Positions 6,675 through 11,901 of a DNA stretch of 11,901 nucleotides are shown here, in pieces. Positions within the stretch are counted from its first letter, which is position 1, and each line of letters starts with the position of its first letter. Source of the stretch: Clostridiales bacterium UBA1380. Its GTDB lineage: Bacteria; Bacillota; Clostridia; Oscillospirales; CAG-272. The DNA lies in the NCBI GenBank assembly GCA_002305445.1, contig DBRA01000017.1, positions 11,410-23,310 on the forward strand. Reading direction: 5' to 3'. A program made the translations under genes and the position numbers. Below the pieces are notes generated by a model, which saw nothing but the letters and a program-made list of their open reading frames with translations, did not search any database and was not told the origin of the DNA.

Positions 6675-6927
6675 TCACTCCCCTTCGGCTTTTTGCGCAG
6701 CTTCAGCTCAAGCCCGTAAATGACGGCCGGTTCTTTGAAAAGCGAAGCCGCTTTATCCGCCTTTTCCTTTACCGTAAGAACGTTTAACGATTCGTCGCGT
6801 CGAGCCGGTTCATGACCTCTTCGACGTCCCGCAGCGGAAGGAGGCGCGCCGCGAAACAGTAAAAAAGTCCTTCTGCGCCCGTCATTATAATCGGACAGCA
6901 GTTTATGAATTCATCATCAAATCGCAT
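6675..6927 (-). pseudogene. Frameshifted remnant of a small unidentified gene
   Basis: A minus-strand frame from ATG 6927 gives 47 residues (landmarks MRFDDEFINCCPIIMTG, LFYCFAARLLP, DVEEVMNRLD) and stops at 6784. Protein-like sequence then continues in another frame from about 6795 (ESLNVLTVKEKADKAASLF, then KEPAVIYGLELKLRKK). It ends either at TGA 6677-6675 in the third frame, just ahead of the terminator, or at TGA 6634-6632, past the hairpin. Both parts have coding-like composition, and I read them as one short protein of about 80-85 residues broken by one or two frameshifts. No ribosome binding site precedes the ATG and the upstream frame is closed by a stop two codons before it. I do not recognise the family. 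A sequencing error at a single base is an alternative to true decay. Confidence 0.5.
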
Positions 6928-6956
6928 TATTTAATCGAAAACACTGTATCGGCATT

Positions 6957-6987
6957 AAAAACGCCGGAAGCGATAATGCTTCCGGCG
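6957..6987 (-). terminator. Terminator of the GNAT gene
   Basis: On the minus strand a perfect 10-base stem (CGCCGGAAGC, loop ATTATC, GCTTCCGGCG; 6987-6962) is followed by TTTTT (6961-6957). It begins 6 bases after the stop codon of the acetyltransferase. Confidence 0.9.
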
Positions 6988-6992
6988 GCTGC

Positions 6993-7502
6993 TTATTCAC
7001 GCGCATTCCATATGTATATAAGGATTTCCCTCGTTTCGCCCAGATAATCGCCCGCGCCCGAATAAACTTTTTCGAATCCGCATTTTTCCATCACTCTTGC
7101 CGAAGCGGCATTTTCCGCAAGGCAGACGCCCCTCGCCTGCGATATGCCGAGCTTCGACGCAATCGCGGGCAGAAACGCGCTGACGGCTTCGGAGGCGTAG
7201 CCCCGTCCGGCGTACGCTTTCGCGATATGGTAGCCGATCTCCCAGCCGTCCCCCGCCGGCACGAGCTGAACGTACCCGATGTTGTCGCCCGCCTTCGTGA
7301 GTACCGGATGCACGAACGGTCCCTCGTCCGTGCCGTACCGGCTGATGAGGAACCCGATAGTCTTCGCCGCGTCCTCCGCGGTCTCGAAGACCTCGTCCGG
7401 CACGAAGCGCCGGACGTCGTCGTCAAGCGAGTTCTTATGAACCGCTTCCGCCATATCCGGCGTGAAGTCGGTGATTATGAGGCGTTTTGATTCGATATGC
7501 AA
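6993..7502 (-). CDS. GNAT-family N-acetyltransferase (RimJ/RimL type)
   Basis: A 169-residue acetyltransferase that should move an acetyl group from acetyl-CoA to an amine. It opens with the RimJ/RimL-like IESKRLIITDFTPDM. The acetyl-CoA loop is AYAGRGYASEA (about 97-107, matching the GNAT motif Q/R-x-x-G-x-A), and the helical ENAASARVMEKCGFEKV (about 130-146) is the usual motif B of this branch. Its substrate could be a protein N-terminus, a small amine or an antibiotic; nothing narrows this. The start is TTG at 7502, because GGGAGG lies 8 bases upstream; a longer frame reaching 7661 would be translated promoter DNA. It diverges from the TetR gene and shares the intergenic region with it, so the same regulator may touch both. 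A clean terminator follows its stop. Confidence 0.88.
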   Translation of the reverse strand: MHIESKRLIITDFTPDMAEAVHKNSLDDDVRRFVPDEVFETAEDAAKTIGFLISRYGTDEGPFVHPVLTKAGDNIGYVQLVPAGDGWEIGYHIAKAYAGRGYASEAVSAFLPAIASKLGISQARGVCLAENAASARVMEKCGFEKVYSGAGDYLGETREILIYIWNARE

Positions 7503-7560
7503 ATGTTTTTCCTCCCGATATTGAATGAGCGCTCTTTTCGTTTTAAATTTGTACCATATT

Positions 7561-7582
7561 TTGTCAACAAAGTTGTTGACAA
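7561..7582. promoter_or_regulatory. 22-base perfect inverted repeat holding both divergent -35 boxes
   Basis: Arms TTGTCAACAA (7561-7570) and TTGTTGACAA (7573-7582) are exact inverse complements around AG. Each arm contains one TTGACA: on the plus strand at 7576-7581 for the TetR gene, and on the minus strand at 7567-7562 facing the GNAT gene, where TAAAAC (7545-7540) is a weak -10 candidate at a 16-base spacing. The symmetry suggests a protein site that acts on both promoters at once. Confidence 0.65.
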
Positions 7583-7604
7583 TTTCGCCGTTGTGTAATA
7601 TAAT
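7576..7604 (+). promoter_or_regulatory. Consensus SigA promoter of the TetR gene
   Basis: -35 TTGACA (7576-7581) and -10 TATAAT (7599-7604), both perfect, with a 17-base spacer. The predicted start of transcription (about 7611) falls in the inverted repeat at 7605-7620. Such a strong promoter would need firm repression, which fits the operator placement. Confidence 0.9.
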
Positions 7605-7620
7605 TATAACGAACGTTATA
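7605..7620. promoter_or_regulatory. TetR-family operator at the regulator's own promoter
   Basis: TATAACG-AA-CGTTATA is a perfect inverted repeat with 7-base arms, directly after the -10 box and over the transcription start. The core TAACG-AA-CGTTA recurs at 8266-8277 before the next gene, which is strong evidence that this is the binding site of the TetR-family protein. Confidence 0.8.
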
Positions 7621-7636
7621 TTAAAAGGCAGGGTAT

Positions 7637-8197
7637 ATGTCCGGTACCGATTTAAAGGCAAGAATCAAAGAGGTCGCGGTCGAGCACTTCAACGCCCACG
7701 GTTATCACGGTACGACGATACGCAACATAGCGAAGGAAGTCGACTGCTCGCTGCCGATGATCTATTACTACTACAAAAACAAGAAAGAGCTGTTCGACGA
7801 CATCATAAAAAAGGATTTTTTCGATATTATAAGAAAACAGTCGTCGGCCCTGAAAATCGACAACGCAATCGATTTCTACACGGCGTTTATATACAACCTC
7901 AATTTTTTGAGCGACTACGACAAAAAGGTTTACCGTCTCGGCATCAAGGTCTATCTGCTTTTCGACGGCGACGAGGAGCTGATGAGCCTCATGGACGAGT
8001 GGGAGAAGGGCATTCTGCCGCGCCACCGCGATATTCTTAAACCTCACTTAAAAAATCCCGACAATGATGAGGCGGTGGTCAGAACGCTCGTGCATCTGCT
8101 CGAAACGCTGATCGAAAGCATCATCGTCAAAAACAGATTCCTGCCCGAAGACGATATAAGGGAGGAAATCGCGGTCGTTTTAAACGGCTGCGTATAA
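7637..8197 (+). CDS. TetR/AcrR-family transcriptional regulator
   Basis: A 186-residue regulator. The N-terminal helix-turn-helix occupies about residues 8-54, with TTIRNIAKEVDCSLPMIYYY (26-45) and YKNKKELFDDI as the usual TetR continuation. The rest is helical and should form the ligand pocket and dimer interface; residues 76-130 are rich in Tyr, Phe and Asp. It has a consensus promoter overlapped by an inverted repeat, so it most likely represses itself. The same repeat precedes the cysteine-rich gene downstream, naming that gene as its direct target. A GNAT gene diverges from it and may be a third target. AAGG and AGGG lie just before the ATG at 7637. A weak hairpin terminator separates it from the next gene, so the neighbour has its own promoter. 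Confidence 0.93.
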   Translation: MSGTDLKARIKEVAVEHFNAHGYHGTTIRNIAKEVDCSLPMIYYYYKNKKELFDDIIKKDFFDIIRKQSSALKIDNAIDFYTAFIYNLNFLSDYDKKVYRLGIKVYLLFDGDEELMSLMDEWEKGILPRHRDILKPHLKNPDNDEAVVRTLVHLLETLIESIIVKNRFLPEDDIREEIAVVLNGCV

Positions 8198-8224
8198 TGT
8201 TCTCATTTAAAATAAAGGACAAAT

Positions 8225-8249
8225 AAAGCGGCATAAAAACTGCCGTTTT
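8225..8249 (+). terminator. Probable weak terminator after the TetR gene
   Basis: AAAGCGGCA (8225-8233) pairs with TGCCGTTTT (8241-8249) around loop TAAAAAC, nine pairs with one G-U, and the T-run is part of the stem. It lies 28 bases after the stop codon. AT-rich DNA follows. Confidence 0.6.
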
Positions 8250-8252
8250 AAA

Positions 8253-8281
8253 TTTAACGCATACCTAACGAACGTTATAAT
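8253..8281 (+). promoter_or_regulatory. Promoter of the cysteine-rich gene with overlapping TetR-type operator
   Basis: A -10 box TATAAT (8276-8281) lies 17 bases after a weak -35 TTTAAC (8253-8258). The inverted repeat TAACG-AA-CGTTA (8266-8277) sits between the boxes and runs into the -10, where a bound repressor would block polymerase. Its core is identical to the site at the TetR gene's own promoter. Confidence 0.75.
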
Positions 8282-8304
8282 AATATTCAAAGGAGAAAAT
8301 CGCC

Positions 8305-8751
8305 ATGCAAATCGAAAAAAGACTCGCCGTTCTGCAAAACACATACGCCGCCTCCGTCGCGGAGACCGTGAACGCCTATGAGAAAACGGGCGTCCTCGAC
8401 GCGGTCGTCGCGCAAAAGAAAGAGCGGCAGGAAAAAACCGCACCCTTCATGAATCAGCAGCTCGGCATACGGTGTATCGAAGACGTCTTCGGCGCGCTTA
8501 CCGAAATCTACGGCTGCGCGGACTGGACGGTCGAGAAGACCACCGAAGGCTATGCCGCGACGGCAACGTCATGCAAGCTCTGCGCGCTGTCGAAGAAGGC
8601 GGGCGGCGCAAACCCGTGCGGCGGCTGGTGCCTCAACCCCATGATAGCGATGATCGCCGCCGCCGGCAATATCGACACGGGCAGCATCGCCGTCGAAAGC
8701 ACGCTTATGGACGGCGACTGCTGCAGGATCAGCATTAAAACGCAAAAGTAA
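8305..8751 (+). CDS. Small cysteine-rich protein under TetR control, function unknown
   Basis: A 148-residue soluble protein with eight cysteines (57, 71, 90, 93, 105, 109, 139, 140). The centre is a compact cluster, C90-x2-C93-x11-C105-x3-C109 (SCKLCALSKKAGG, then PCGGWCLNP), and the C-terminus reads VESTLMDGDCCRISI. The closing Glu...Gly-Asp-x-Cys-x-(hydrophobic) strand resembles the end of ATC-hydrolase-like and V4R (4-vinyl reductase) domains, but the match is by eye and weak. The cluster could hold zinc or an iron-sulfur centre, or act as a redox or electrophile sensor. N-terminal residues 1-45 are helical and charged. AAAGGAG lies 9 bases before ATG. The promoter carries an operator identical in core to that of the preceding TetR gene, so it is probably induced by the ligand of that regulator. 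The CPBP protease gene follows after 43 bases. Confidence 0.85.
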   Translation: MQIEKRLAVLQNTYAASVAETVNAYEKTGVLDAVVAQKKERQEKTAPFMNQQLGIRCIEDVFGALTEIYGCADWTVEKTTEGYAATATSCKLCALSKKAGGANPCGGWCLNPMIAMIAAAGNIDTGSIAVESTLMDGDCCRISIKTQK

Positions 8752-8759
8752 TAAGGCAA

Positions 8760-8778
8760 GGCTCCCTGCGAGGGAGCC
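8760..8778 (+). other. Intercistronic stem-loop without T-run
   Basis: GGCTCCCT (8760-8767) and AGGGAGCC (8771-8778) form a perfect eight-base stem with the triloop GCG, between the cysteine-rich gene and the CPBP gene. Neither strand has a T-run, so it is not a normal intrinsic terminator. It may protect the upstream mRNA or mark a processing site, letting the two genes be expressed at different levels. Confidence 0.55.
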
Positions 8779-8794
8779 GAACGGGGTAAGAATC

Positions 8795-9700
8795 ATGCAT
8801 TTATTCGGTTACGGATATGACAAATCCGTCGACATCAAATTCGACCGGGTCAGAGAATTCTGCCGGTCAGAGGGGGTGGACGAGGAGTATATGCGAACTC
8901 TGATCAAGCGCGATACACGCAGCGGCGATACCGTGAAGAAAGTTCCCTCGAACAAGGGTAACAGCCGCGCCGGCTCGAAAAAAGCACTGTTATGCGGCGG
9001 CGCCGCGATTCTGCTGTTTATTTATCAGAGAGCGGCGGACAAGGTCGGCAGCTTTGCCGCCGGTTTAATTTCAGTCGCAAAAATCGACCCGGATAACGCA
9101 TTTGCGCGGAACTGCGTGCACCATGCGATAATGCTGCTCACCGCGCTGGCCGCCGTTCTGATACTCGGCAGGATATTAAACGTCGATTTCGGGCTCGGCT
9201 TCGGCGACAGGAAAACGGGCGTCAGATTCGCCCTGATATACACCGTCGTAATCGCATGGATTGCGCTTGCGGTCAACGCAGTAATGGCTACGGGCGGCTC
9301 GCTGCCTGTGTACGATTACCCGCTGAACAGAAGAAATGTAGCCGGAACACTCTGCTTTCAGCTCTTTTTGACCGGTCCCGCAGAAGAGCTTCTGTTCAGA
9401 GCGCTGCCCATCCCTGTTTTATCGACAATAAACGGCGGAAACGCATCCGCCGGTCGGGGCGTAACGACGGAGACAGTCATCGCCGCGTTTTTGTTTGCCA
9501 TAGCGCACATGAAGCTGTCGTTCTTCCCGTTTGACATCAAAGCGGATATATTCGGACTGCTGTACGCATTCGGGCAGGGCATCGTCTCCGGCTGGGCGTA
9601 CAGCAAGAGCCGCAGCGTCATATACCCCATGTTCATGCACAGCGTCAGCAACGTGCTGATGGTCGGGATAGGGTATATGTTTATTTACGCGAACCAGTAA
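8795..9700 (+). CDS. CPBP-family intramembrane metalloprotease homologue
   Basis: A 301-residue membrane protein of the CPBP (CAAX protease / bacteriocin-processing, Abi) family. All three family motifs are visible: EExxxR as GPAEELLFRALP (Glu197, Glu198, Arg202), FxxxH as FAIAH (Phe234, His238) and HxxxN as HSVSN (His282, Asn286). The catalytic residues therefore appear intact. Several hydrophobic helices cover about 64-78, 108-128, 144-165, 184-195, 226-238, 252-268 and 277-298. The N-terminal 60 residues are a charged, cytoplasmic-looking extension (KFDRVREFCRSEGVDEEYM, then KR-rich) that is not part of the core fold. Relatives process prenylated proteins or peptides, or give immunity to bacteriocins. 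GGGGT lies about 8 bases before ATG. It lies 43 bases after the TetR-controlled cysteine-rich gene with a stem-loop but no terminator between, so co-transcription is likely. No peptide-like substrate gene is visible nearby. Confidence 0.88.
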   Translation: MHLFGYGYDKSVDIKFDRVREFCRSEGVDEEYMRTLIKRDTRSGDTVKKVPSNKGNSRAGSKKALLCGGAAILLFIYQRAADKVGSFAAGLISVAKIDPDNAFARNCVHHAIMLLTALAAVLILGRILNVDFGLGFGDRKTGVRFALIYTVVIAWIALAVNAVMATGGSLPVYDYPLNRRNVAGTLCFQLFLTGPAEELLFRALPIPVLSTINGGNASAGRGVTTETVIAAFLFAIAHMKLSFFPFDIKADIFGLLYAFGQGIVSGWAYSKSRSVIYPMFMHSVSNVLMVGIGYMFIYANQ

Positions 9701-9780
9701 ATGCTGCGCATATCCGCGCGCGGCGATATACGGCTGATTGCGCATATGCGCCCTGACGCCGCGCCTTACATACGCCGGGC

Positions 9781-10131
9781 TCAGCTTCTCAGTATCTTCT
9801 CCATCGGCTTGTTCTTCGCCAGCTCGTCCACAAGCTTGTCGAGCCATCTGATCTTCCGCATCAGCGGGTCCTCTATCTCCTCGACGCGGTGTCCGCAGAT
9901 CACGCCCCTGATCTTTTCGGCGTTCGGATTCATCCGCGGGGCCTGCGCGAAGAATGTCTCGTAGTCGACGTTCCGCTCGAGCTGCACCCTCAGACCTTCG
10001 GCGTCATACCCCGTCAGCCAGCATATAACGGCGTCGACCTCTTCCTTGGTGCGTCCCTTGCGCTCCGCTTTCTCGACGAGCAGCGGGTAGACGCGCGAAA
10101 ACGCCATTTTGAATACGCGGTCGTTCGTCAT
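9781..10131 (-). CDS. DUF2200 family protein
   Basis: A 116-residue soluble protein that I recognise as DUF2200 from its continuous pattern: FSRVYPLLVEKAERKGRT near the start, VDAVICWLTGYD, YETFFAQAPRMNPNA, IRGVICGHRVEEIEDPLM and a closing LDKLVDELAKNKPMEKIL. Function is unknown; the family is short, helical and widespread in bacteria. The start is ATG 10131, with GAGAGGG 7 bases upstream. Its ATG overlaps the stop of the DUF1801 gene (ATGA), so translation is coupled. It is the last of five minus-strand genes. I see no clear intrinsic terminator in the 80 bases before the convergent CPBP gene, only GC-rich palindromes such as GCGCATATGCGC (9740-9751). Confidence 0.88.
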   Translation of the reverse strand: MTNDRVFKMAFSRVYPLLVEKAERKGRTKEEVDAVICWLTGYDAEGLRVQLERNVDYETFFAQAPRMNPNAEKIRGVICGHRVEEIEDPLMRKIRWLDKLVDELAKNKPMEKILRS

Positions 10132-10544
10132 GTATCGTCCCTCTCTTTCGCCTGCATCACTCTCCACCGCACGATGTCGGCGATGAGTTCATAATCGACC
10201 GGTTTGCCGACCGGAAACCGGATCGAGCCCTTGCTGTACTTGTATCCGGTGAGCCGGTCGGCGAATGCGGCCGTCGCTTCGCCGCCGGGGTACAGCCCTA
10301 TGTGCTTTGTGAACGCCGCGAAGTGGACGAGGTTCTCGCCCTGCCAAAACGTCGGCATGCTCCACGAGATTTTCTCGACCGCCTCCGGCGCGGCGGCGCG
10401 GATCGTTTCGCGGATTTTCCGCAGGACCGGCCGGATATGCTCCGGCTGGGCTGCGATGTATTCGTCGATGTTTTCCGGTTTTACGCAAAAATGCTCCTGC
10501 CGCGTCTTTTCGAACTCGCGGCCGCATCGCGGACATTTCCACAT
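10128..10544 (-). CDS. DUF1801 (YdhG-like) protein with N-terminal zinc ribbon
   Basis: A 138-residue protein. It opens with a short zinc-ribbon-like knuckle MWKCPRCGREF (Cys4, Cys7) with HFC about ten residues on, then the DUF1801 fold: IDEYIAAQPEHIRPVLRKIR, APEAVEKISWSMPTFWQG, LVHFAAFTKHIGLYPGGEA and KGSIRFPVGKPVDYELIADIV. DUF1801 proteins share a fold with B. subtilis YdhG/Fra, reported as a frataxin-like iron chaperone; whether this one binds iron is not shown. The start is ATG 10544, preceded by AGGAGGT 9 bases upstream, which also lies right at the stop of the DUF1905 gene (7-base gap). An upstream in-frame extension to 10604 is unlikely. It shares ATGA with the DUF2200 gene. The trio appears to be one translational unit. 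Confidence 0.9.
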   Translation of the reverse strand: MWKCPRCGREFEKTRQEHFCVKPENIDEYIAAQPEHIRPVLRKIRETIRAAAPEAVEKISWSMPTFWQGENLVHFAAFTKHIGLYPGGEATAAFADRLTGYKYSKGSIRFPVGKPVDYELIADIVRWRVMQAKERDDT

Positions 10545-10551
10545 ATGCGCG

Positions 10552-10839
10552 CTACCTCCTCTCATTAATCGTGACTTTGACGGTGTCGCCCGGCTGCTTC
10601 GCAATCTTCGCGCGGATATCTTTGCGCAGGCCGATGATATAGCATACCGAGCCGTCGTCGTTTTTAACGCCCATGTTCACGATGCTGCCGTCATACGGCT
10701 CGCCGTCAAACGTCGCGCGAACCTTTACCCTGCCCCTGCCGAACTCCGCCCTTATGTCAAAAGGGAACTCGACAAACGCGCCGTCAACGTCCGGCACCCT
10801 GCGGATGACGGCTTCATATTCGTACGTCTTCGGGTTCAT
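10552..10839 (-). CDS. DUF1905 family protein
   Basis: A 95-residue beta-rich protein of the DUF1905 type. Landmarks are YEYEAVIRRVPDVDGAFVEFP, RVKVRATFDGEPYDGSIVNMG, CYIIGLRKDIRAKI and the closing PGDTVKVTI, which together form the typical small barrel. Function is unknown; the domain is often encoded beside or fused to YdeI/OmdA or DUF1801-type domains, as it is here. The start is ATG 10839, with AGGAG 6 bases upstream; the longer frame to 10914 lacks a ribosome binding site. The 79 bases between it and the EamA stop hold no terminator that I can see, so it may be read from the promoter of the Nudix gene or from an unseen internal one. Confidence 0.88.
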   Translation of the reverse strand: MNPKTYEYEAVIRRVPDVDGAFVEFPFDIRAEFGRGRVKVRATFDGEPYDGSIVNMGVKNDDGSVCYIIGLRKDIRAKIAKQPGDTVKVTINERR

Positions 10840-10918
10840 AAAACACTCCTGCCCTTTCGGCATATCGCTTGAAAGACGAGATACTCCCGCGGATTGCGCG
10901 ATGCCTGCCCGCATAACA

Positions 10919-11332
10919 CTACAGCACCATAAACAGCGTCCCCGCGCCTATCAGCAGGCAGCCGACAAGCGATTTCACAGTGAACTCCTCACGCAGAAAA
11001 ACGAAGGCGAGCACCAGCGTCAGCACGACGCTCATCTTGTCGATCGGCACGACCTTCGACGCTTCGCCGATCTGCAGCGCCTTGTAGTAGCACAGCCATG
11101 ACGCGCCTGTGGCAAGGCCGGACAGGATCAGGAATATCCAGCTTTTCCGGCTGATGTCCGGAAAGCCGCTCTGCGTGTGCGTCAGGAATACCATCGCCCA
11201 CGCCATGACAAGCACGACCCCGGTCCTGACCGCCGTCGCGAGGTTAGAGTTGACGCCGCTTATGCCGACCTTCGCCAGTATGCTTGTGAGCGCGGCGAAC
11301 ACCGCGGACAACACGGCGAACACAGCCCACAT
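10919..11332 (-). CDS. Small EamA/DMT-type transporter (four-helix half-size)
   Basis: A 137-residue membrane protein with four hydrophobic helices (about 3-21, 31-50, 64-83 and 95-111 with a fifth hydrophobic stretch 118-136). It corresponds to a single EamA repeat. Landmarks are LTSILAKVGISGVNSNLATAVR, SWLCYYKALQIG, KVVPIDKMSVVLTL and the closing GCLLIGAGTLFMVL. Members of this short form of the drug/metabolite transporter superfamily probably act as dimers, unlike the ten-helix two-repeat type. The substrate is unknown. GAGG lies about 9 bases before the ATG. It begins 32 bases after the Nudix stop, with a TATAAA-like tract in the gap, so it is probably in the same operon, though a weak extra promoter is possible. 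Confidence 0.88.
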   Translation of the reverse strand: MWAVFAVLSAVFAALTSILAKVGISGVNSNLATAVRTGVVLVMAWAMVFLTHTQSGFPDISRKSWIFLILSGLATGASWLCYYKALQIGEASKVVPIDKMSVVLTLVLAFVFLREEFTVKSLVGCLLIGAGTLFMVL

Positions 11333-11364
11333 TCAAAATCGCCTCTTTTTATAGTATTGGGAAT

Positions 11365-11793
11365 TTACCGGTCTGACCGCATTCGGAAGATGCTCTCGCG
11401 CAGAAAGCCTTTGATGTCGTCCGAGGCACCTTCGAGCATCTTTTTATCTGCCGGGCACAGCGGCAGCAGCAGCGCTTCGTCCGGCGTGAACCATCCGATG
11501 TCGTTGTGCTCGATGCGGACCGGCTCGCCGCCGGCAATCGCGCATAGGTAAAAGCGGATGTTGACGGTGATGTCCGGATAAGTGTAAGCGACCTCGCATA
11601 CAAGACGCTCCGGTTCGACGTCGATGCCCAGCTCCTCGCGGCATTCGCGCGCAAGGCACTGCTCCGGCGCCTCGCCCGGCTCGATCTTGCCGCCCGGGAA
11701 CTCCCACAGCAGCCCGCAGCGCTTCCCCTCCGGCCGCTGACAGAGAAGCAGCCTCCCGCCGTCATGTATAATCGCCGCCGTCACCTGTACCAA
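11365..11793 (-). CDS. Nudix hydrolase (MutT/NUDT-like, 8-oxo-dGTP diphosphatase type)
   Basis: A 142-residue Nudix hydrolase. The Nudix box is complete: Gly35 x5 Glu41 x7 REUxEExGU in GGKIEPGEAPEQCLARECREELG (positions 34-56 or so), giving the metal-binding Glu residues. The preceding QRPEGKRCGLLWEFPGG and following FYLCAIAGGEPVRIEHNDIGWFTPDEA fit the MutT/CTP-pyrophosphohydrolase subgroup that removes oxidised nucleotides, although Nudix substrate prediction is unreliable. The start is TTG 11793, with AGAGG 9 bases upstream. GTG three codons further is an alternative with poorer spacing. It is the first of five minus-strand genes and has a likely promoter near the right edge. Confidence 0.92.
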   Translation of the reverse strand: MVQVTAAIIHDGGRLLLCQRPEGKRCGLLWEFPGGKIEPGEAPEQCLARECREELGIDVEPERLVCEVAYTYPDITVNIRFYLCAIAGGEPVRIEHNDIGWFTPDEALLLPLCPADKKMLEGASDDIKGFLRESIFRMRSDR

Positions 11794-11864
11794 GGCTGTG
11801 TACCTCTGTTTCTTCAGTCAATACTCGCGTTGTCTTATAATGTTTACGGTTTTATATAAGTATA

Positions 11865-11893
11865 ATTCTATCACCCGTCGCCGCGAAAAACAA
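11865..11893 (-). promoter_or_regulatory. Probable promoter of the Nudix-EamA-DUF operon
   Basis: Minus-strand -35 TTGTTT (11893-11888) and -10 TAGAAT (11870-11865) with a 17-base spacer. Other AT-rich -10-like tracts (TATACT, TTATAA) lie between here and the gene, so the exact start of transcription is uncertain. Leader length would be about 65 bases. Confidence 0.5.
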
Positions 11894-11901
11894 CATGATA
11901 T

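Noticed and set aside
9701..9780. Terminator between the convergent CPBP and DUF2200 genes
   Set aside because: There are GC-rich palindromes (GCGCATATGCGC, CGCGCGCG) but no T-run on either strand, so an intrinsic terminator cannot be claimed.
1..11901. CRISPR array, transposon ends, tRNA or rRNA
   Set aside because: No regularly spaced identical repeats, no transposase-like frame with terminal repeats and no cloverleaf or rRNA signature was found on reading both strands; the only direct repeat is the two-copy module near 3485-3616.

Overview
The window looks like chromosomal DNA from a moderately GC-rich member of the Firmicutes, most likely an anaerobic Clostridia lineage. The reasons are strong AGGAGG-type ribosome binding sites, near-consensus SigA promoters with 17-base spacers, many TTG starts, T-tailed hairpin terminators, a secreted LysM-CAP protein and a heterodimeric MarR-controlled ABC exporter. 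The genus cannot be told from the sequence. There is no rRNA, tRNA, CRISPR array, insertion sequence or obvious prophage.

Layout, left to right. (1) Positions 1-2450, minus strand: a MarR regulator, then an ABC half-exporter with a degenerate ATP site, then the first 29 codons of a second gene that should be its partner; the three are linked by overlaps. (2) 2460-3620: an orphan terminator, a secreted LysM-CAP protein on the plus strand, and a duplicated terminator-like module. (3) 3783-4399: an uncharacterised helical protein with a terminator that works in both directions. (4) 4606-6541, minus strand: a membrane diguanylate cyclase with an extracellular solute-binding sensor, a good promoter and a leader of about 200 bases. 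(5) 6627-6927: a small decayed gene that still has a terminator. (6) 6993-9700: a GNAT acetyltransferase diverging from a TetR-family regulator, followed by a cysteine-rich protein and a CPBP-family membrane protease. The same inverted repeat (TAACG-AA-CGTTA) lies at the promoters of both the regulator and the cysteine-rich gene, so this looks like a small self-contained regulon. (7) 9781-11893, minus strand: Nudix hydrolase, small EamA transporter, DUF1905, DUF1801 and DUF2200 proteins, closely spaced and probably one transcript from a promoter near the right edge.

The best candidates for something little described are the TetR / cysteine-rich / CPBP cassette with its matched operators and the tightly coupled DUF1905-DUF1801-DUF2200 trio. 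Most of the remainder is ordinary accessory chromosome. Family names come from motif recognition by eye, not from database searches.
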